Origin: JBGTKH01 sp041744735
Lineage (GTDB): Bacteria > Planctomycetota > Planctomycetia > Pirellulales > Pirellulaceae
Length of the DNA: 6,603 bases
Assembly (NCBI GenBank): GCA_041744735.1
Contig: JBGTKH010000644.1
Span: forward strand, 1 to 6,603
Direction: 5' to 3'
The notes under the pieces are model-generated. The model made no database searches, was not told the DNA's origin, and saw nothing but the letters and a program-made list of their open reading frames with translations. The first letter of the stretch is position 1. Each line of letters begins with the position of its first letter. Below are positions 5,444-6,603 of this stretch, piece by piece. The position numbers were made by a program, and so were the translations under genes.

Positions 5444-6285
5444 CGCCGCTCGTTGGCCAATTTCATGGCCAGTAGATCGAGCTGCCCTTTCAGATCGGCC
5501 AGCAGCAATTGAGGGCTCGCGCCGTCGGCCATGTGGACGTAGAAGGATTGGGCCGATGTGCTGTGCGTGCTTGTGAGCAGCGTGGTGGCGTGCCGCAGGT
5601 TGTGTACCTCGTCGTCCAGTTCGTCCAGCGTACTGGCCGTTTCGCGGTTACTTTGCCACAGCCCGTCAAGCTGGAGTATCAAACCGATCAACAGCGCCGC
5701 CTGGCCGAATAGCGTGAGCGGCATGCCTAAGTTCCACAATTCGCTGCGCGCTTCTACAAACGACCAACCCAACAGCACGGCGCCGCAGACGAACGTCATG
5801 AGCCCAATCGATAAGATAGCCCAGGTGAAGCACGACGACCGGCGAGTGCGTATTGCTCGCGGCCGTGGTTCACTTTGTTGTCGTCGCGTGGAAGTGTCTG
5901 CCGTCACGTGCCAACTCGGCAGCATGCGATGCATTGCATGCGGTGCGAGCGCTAACGAATCCATGTCGTCCGGCGTCGCTTGTCCCGTCGCGTTCAGTGA
6001 GCGCACTAATCGTTCGACGGCGCGCAAGTCTTCGTCCCACTCCCAATCATCCAAGGCGATCGGTGGCTGTGCCGCAACCGTACTTGACGTAATAGGCGCC
6101 GCCGCAACTGGTGCGTCTGCAGCATCGGGTTCACATTCGTAGGCGTCAGCGATAGCAGTCGCTTGCGCAGCGCCACTGCTCGCGCGCCACGGCAGCAATT
6201 CGCCACATCGCGCACAACGGACTTTCGCCTCGCTCTCATGCGAGGCGATAGCCGGCACGTCTTGTTGGCAGTTACTACACCACAT
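5440..6285 (-). CDS. Zinc-ribbon, two-transmembrane, coiled-coil protein of unknown function
   Basis: The 281-residue product starts MWCSNCQQDVP, with two CxxC pairs (Cys3, Cys6, Cys24, Cys27) that form a probable zinc ribbon. An acidic, Ala-rich linker follows (about 35-78), then the helix DDWEWDEDLRAVERLVRSL (about 79-97), a polar stretch, a basic patch before the membrane (RPRAIRTRRSS), two hydrophobic helices (about 152-177 and 185-208), and a C-terminal coiled coil (about 213-240) ending in a charged helix. I recall proteins of this layout in planctomycetes, annotated only as hypothetical. The basic patch suggests that the zinc ribbon is cytosolic and that both ends face the cytosol. I chose the ATG at 6285 because the zinc ribbon begins there. 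In-frame ATG at 6336 and TTG at 6372 would add 17 or 29 unlikely residues, and none of the three has an SD. The enzyme or partner, if any, is unknown. Confidence 0.75.
   Translation of the reverse strand: MWCSNCQQDVPAIASHESEAKVRCARCGELLPWRASSGAAQATAIADAYECEPDAADAPVAAAPITSSTVAAQPPIALDDWEWDEDLRAVERLVRSLNATGQATPDDMDSLALAPHAMHRMLPSWHVTADTSTRRQQSEPRPRAIRTRRSSCFTWAILSIGLMTFVCGAVLLGWSFVEARSELWNLGMPLTLFGQAALLIGLILQLDGLWQSNRETASTLDELDDEVHNLRHATTLLTSTHSTSAQSFYVHMADGASPQLLLADLKGQLDLLAMKLANERR
5922..5941. repeat. 20-bp near-perfect palindrome inside the zinc-ribbon gene
   Basis: GCATGC, G, ATGCAT, T, GCATGC reads almost the same on both strands: only the two single bases between the hexamers break the symmetry. 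It encodes the His-Ala-Met-His-Arg-Met part of the protein's polar linker. It may be a protein-binding site or only a low-complexity coding stretch. Confidence 0.4.
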
Positions 6286-6426
6286 GGAATTCAATTGGTT
6301 AATCGCCGGGGTATCCGACCGCTCAATGACTTGCATCGGCGCTTTAGCTGTTAAACTGTACGGATTCCACAAGGTTTGCCGCGCGACACGGAATGCGACC
6401 GTGAAGACAGGCCGCGCGGATAAGTT

Positions 6427-6467
6427 GCGGTCGCTAGCGGACGCTCACTTGCTAGCGTCGCGACCGC
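6427..6467. repeat. Strong bulged hairpin in the divergent intergenic region (REP-like)
   Basis: GCGGTCGC (6427-6434) pairs with GCGACCGC (6460-6467), and GACGCT (6440-6445) pairs with AGCGTC (6454-6459). This gives 14 base pairs with a 5-nt bulge TAGCG on the left and an 8-nt loop. It shares TAGCGG followed by a short AC-starting stem with the hairpin at 5351-5371, so both may belong to one repeat family flanking the zinc-ribbon gene. No T run follows. It lies about 50 nt before the next start codon, so it could also affect the leader of that gene. Confidence 0.5.
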
Positions 6468-6504
6468 GTCGATGTGGCTGACGCCAATCATCGAACCGAC
6501 AATG

Positions 6505-6510
6505 AGAGGA
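6505..6510 (+). promoter_or_regulatory. Ribosome binding site of the carbon-nitrogen hydrolase gene
   Basis: AGAGGA lies 7 nt before the ATG at 6518 and supports that start. Another ATG at 6502 overlaps the site in a different frame and has no upstream SD. Confidence 0.55.
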
Positions 6511-6517
6511 TACTGGT

Positions 6518-6603
6518 ATGAAAGTGCTAACCATTGGGCTCGCGCAAACGAAACAGGTCGGCGATTTCGACGCCAATGCAGAGACGATTCTGCGTTTCCT
6601 CGA
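6518..6603 (+). CDS. Probable carbon-nitrogen hydrolase (nitrilase superfamily), N-terminal fragment
   Basis: Only the first 28 codons are present; the gene runs off the window. The start MKVLTIGLAQTKQVGDFDAN followed by AETILRFL fits the first strand and helix of the nitrilase fold, where an 'xxAQxxxxxGDxxxN' pattern is usual. Members cleave carbon-nitrogen bonds with a Glu-Lys-Cys triad: amidases, ureidopropionases, and the glutaminase half of NAD synthetase. None of the catalytic residues is in this fragment, so the substrate cannot be guessed. It is divergent from the zinc-ribbon gene. Confidence 0.6.
   Translation, partial: MKVLTIGLAQTKQVGDFDANAETILRFL

Noticed and set aside
5509..6142. 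Plus-strand open frames opposite the zinc-ribbon gene
   Set aside because: They are shadows of the minus-strand gene, lack SD sites, and have low-complexity Ser/Arg-rich translations.
6286..6372. Longer N-terminus of the zinc-ribbon protein from TTG 6372 or ATG 6336
   Set aside because: No SD at either site, and proteins of this layout start at the Met-Trp-Cys of the zinc ribbon, which is the ATG at 6285.
6378..6418. Direct repeat GCCGCGCG at 6378-6385 and 6411-6418
   Set aside because: Eight bases of GC alternation are expected by chance in DNA this GC-rich.

Overview
The window looks like chromosomal DNA from a GC-rich bacterium, most likely a planctomycete of the Pirellulales type. This is inferred from memory of protein families, not from a search. 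The clues are a small membrane protein with an N-terminal double-CxxC zinc ribbon and a conserved Asp/Trp-rich helix, a family 4 glycosyltransferase with a Met-Tyr-Cys-Gly-Ser-Cys loop, frequent GTG starts, patchy use of Shine-Dalgarno (SD) sites, and short palindromic repeats of a TAGCGG type. No rRNA, tRNA, CRISPR array or transposase is visible.

Left part (1-3907): a stress or dormancy-flavoured cluster. A short HPF/RaiA-like ribosome-associated protein is read leftwards (45-335). It is divergent from a rightward operon of a single-BON-domain protein (730-1029) and a 939-residue P2-type cation ATPase of the CtpF-like kind (1026-3845). The two operon genes overlap by a GTGA junction. The operon ends in a 16-codon open frame with a near-perfect SD, which reads like the first residues of a universal stress protein and then stops (3857-3907). 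Between the divergent genes lie a good sigma-70-type promoter (444-472), a 12-bp perfect palindrome (425-436) and a leader of about 250 nt. HPF, BON, CtpF-like ATPase and Usp together suggest a programme for lowered energy or oxygen: ribosome hibernation plus control of cation gradients.

Middle (3908-5443): a short intergenic region with a candidate promoter and three helically phased ATTGNCAAC-type repeats leads into a complete GT-B family 4 glycosyltransferase (4009-5343). Just past its stop are a hairpin with a GCAA tetraloop and a second, diverged copy of the gene's own 3' end (5384-5443) that encodes a different C-terminal tail.

Right part (5440-6603): a leftward gene for a zinc-ribbon, two-transmembrane, coiled-coil protein of unknown function (5440-6285), convergent with the glycosyltransferase. 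A divergent intergenic region with a strong bulged hairpin (6427-6467) follows, then the first 28 codons of a probable carbon-nitrogen hydrolase (nitrilase superfamily), which is cut by the window end.

The most interesting points are the ATPase's loss of one canonical calcium-ligand aspartate (Ala750) while the other expected ligands are kept, the well-translated stub of a stress-protein gene, the duplicated glycosyltransferase tail, and the divergent control region with its palindrome.
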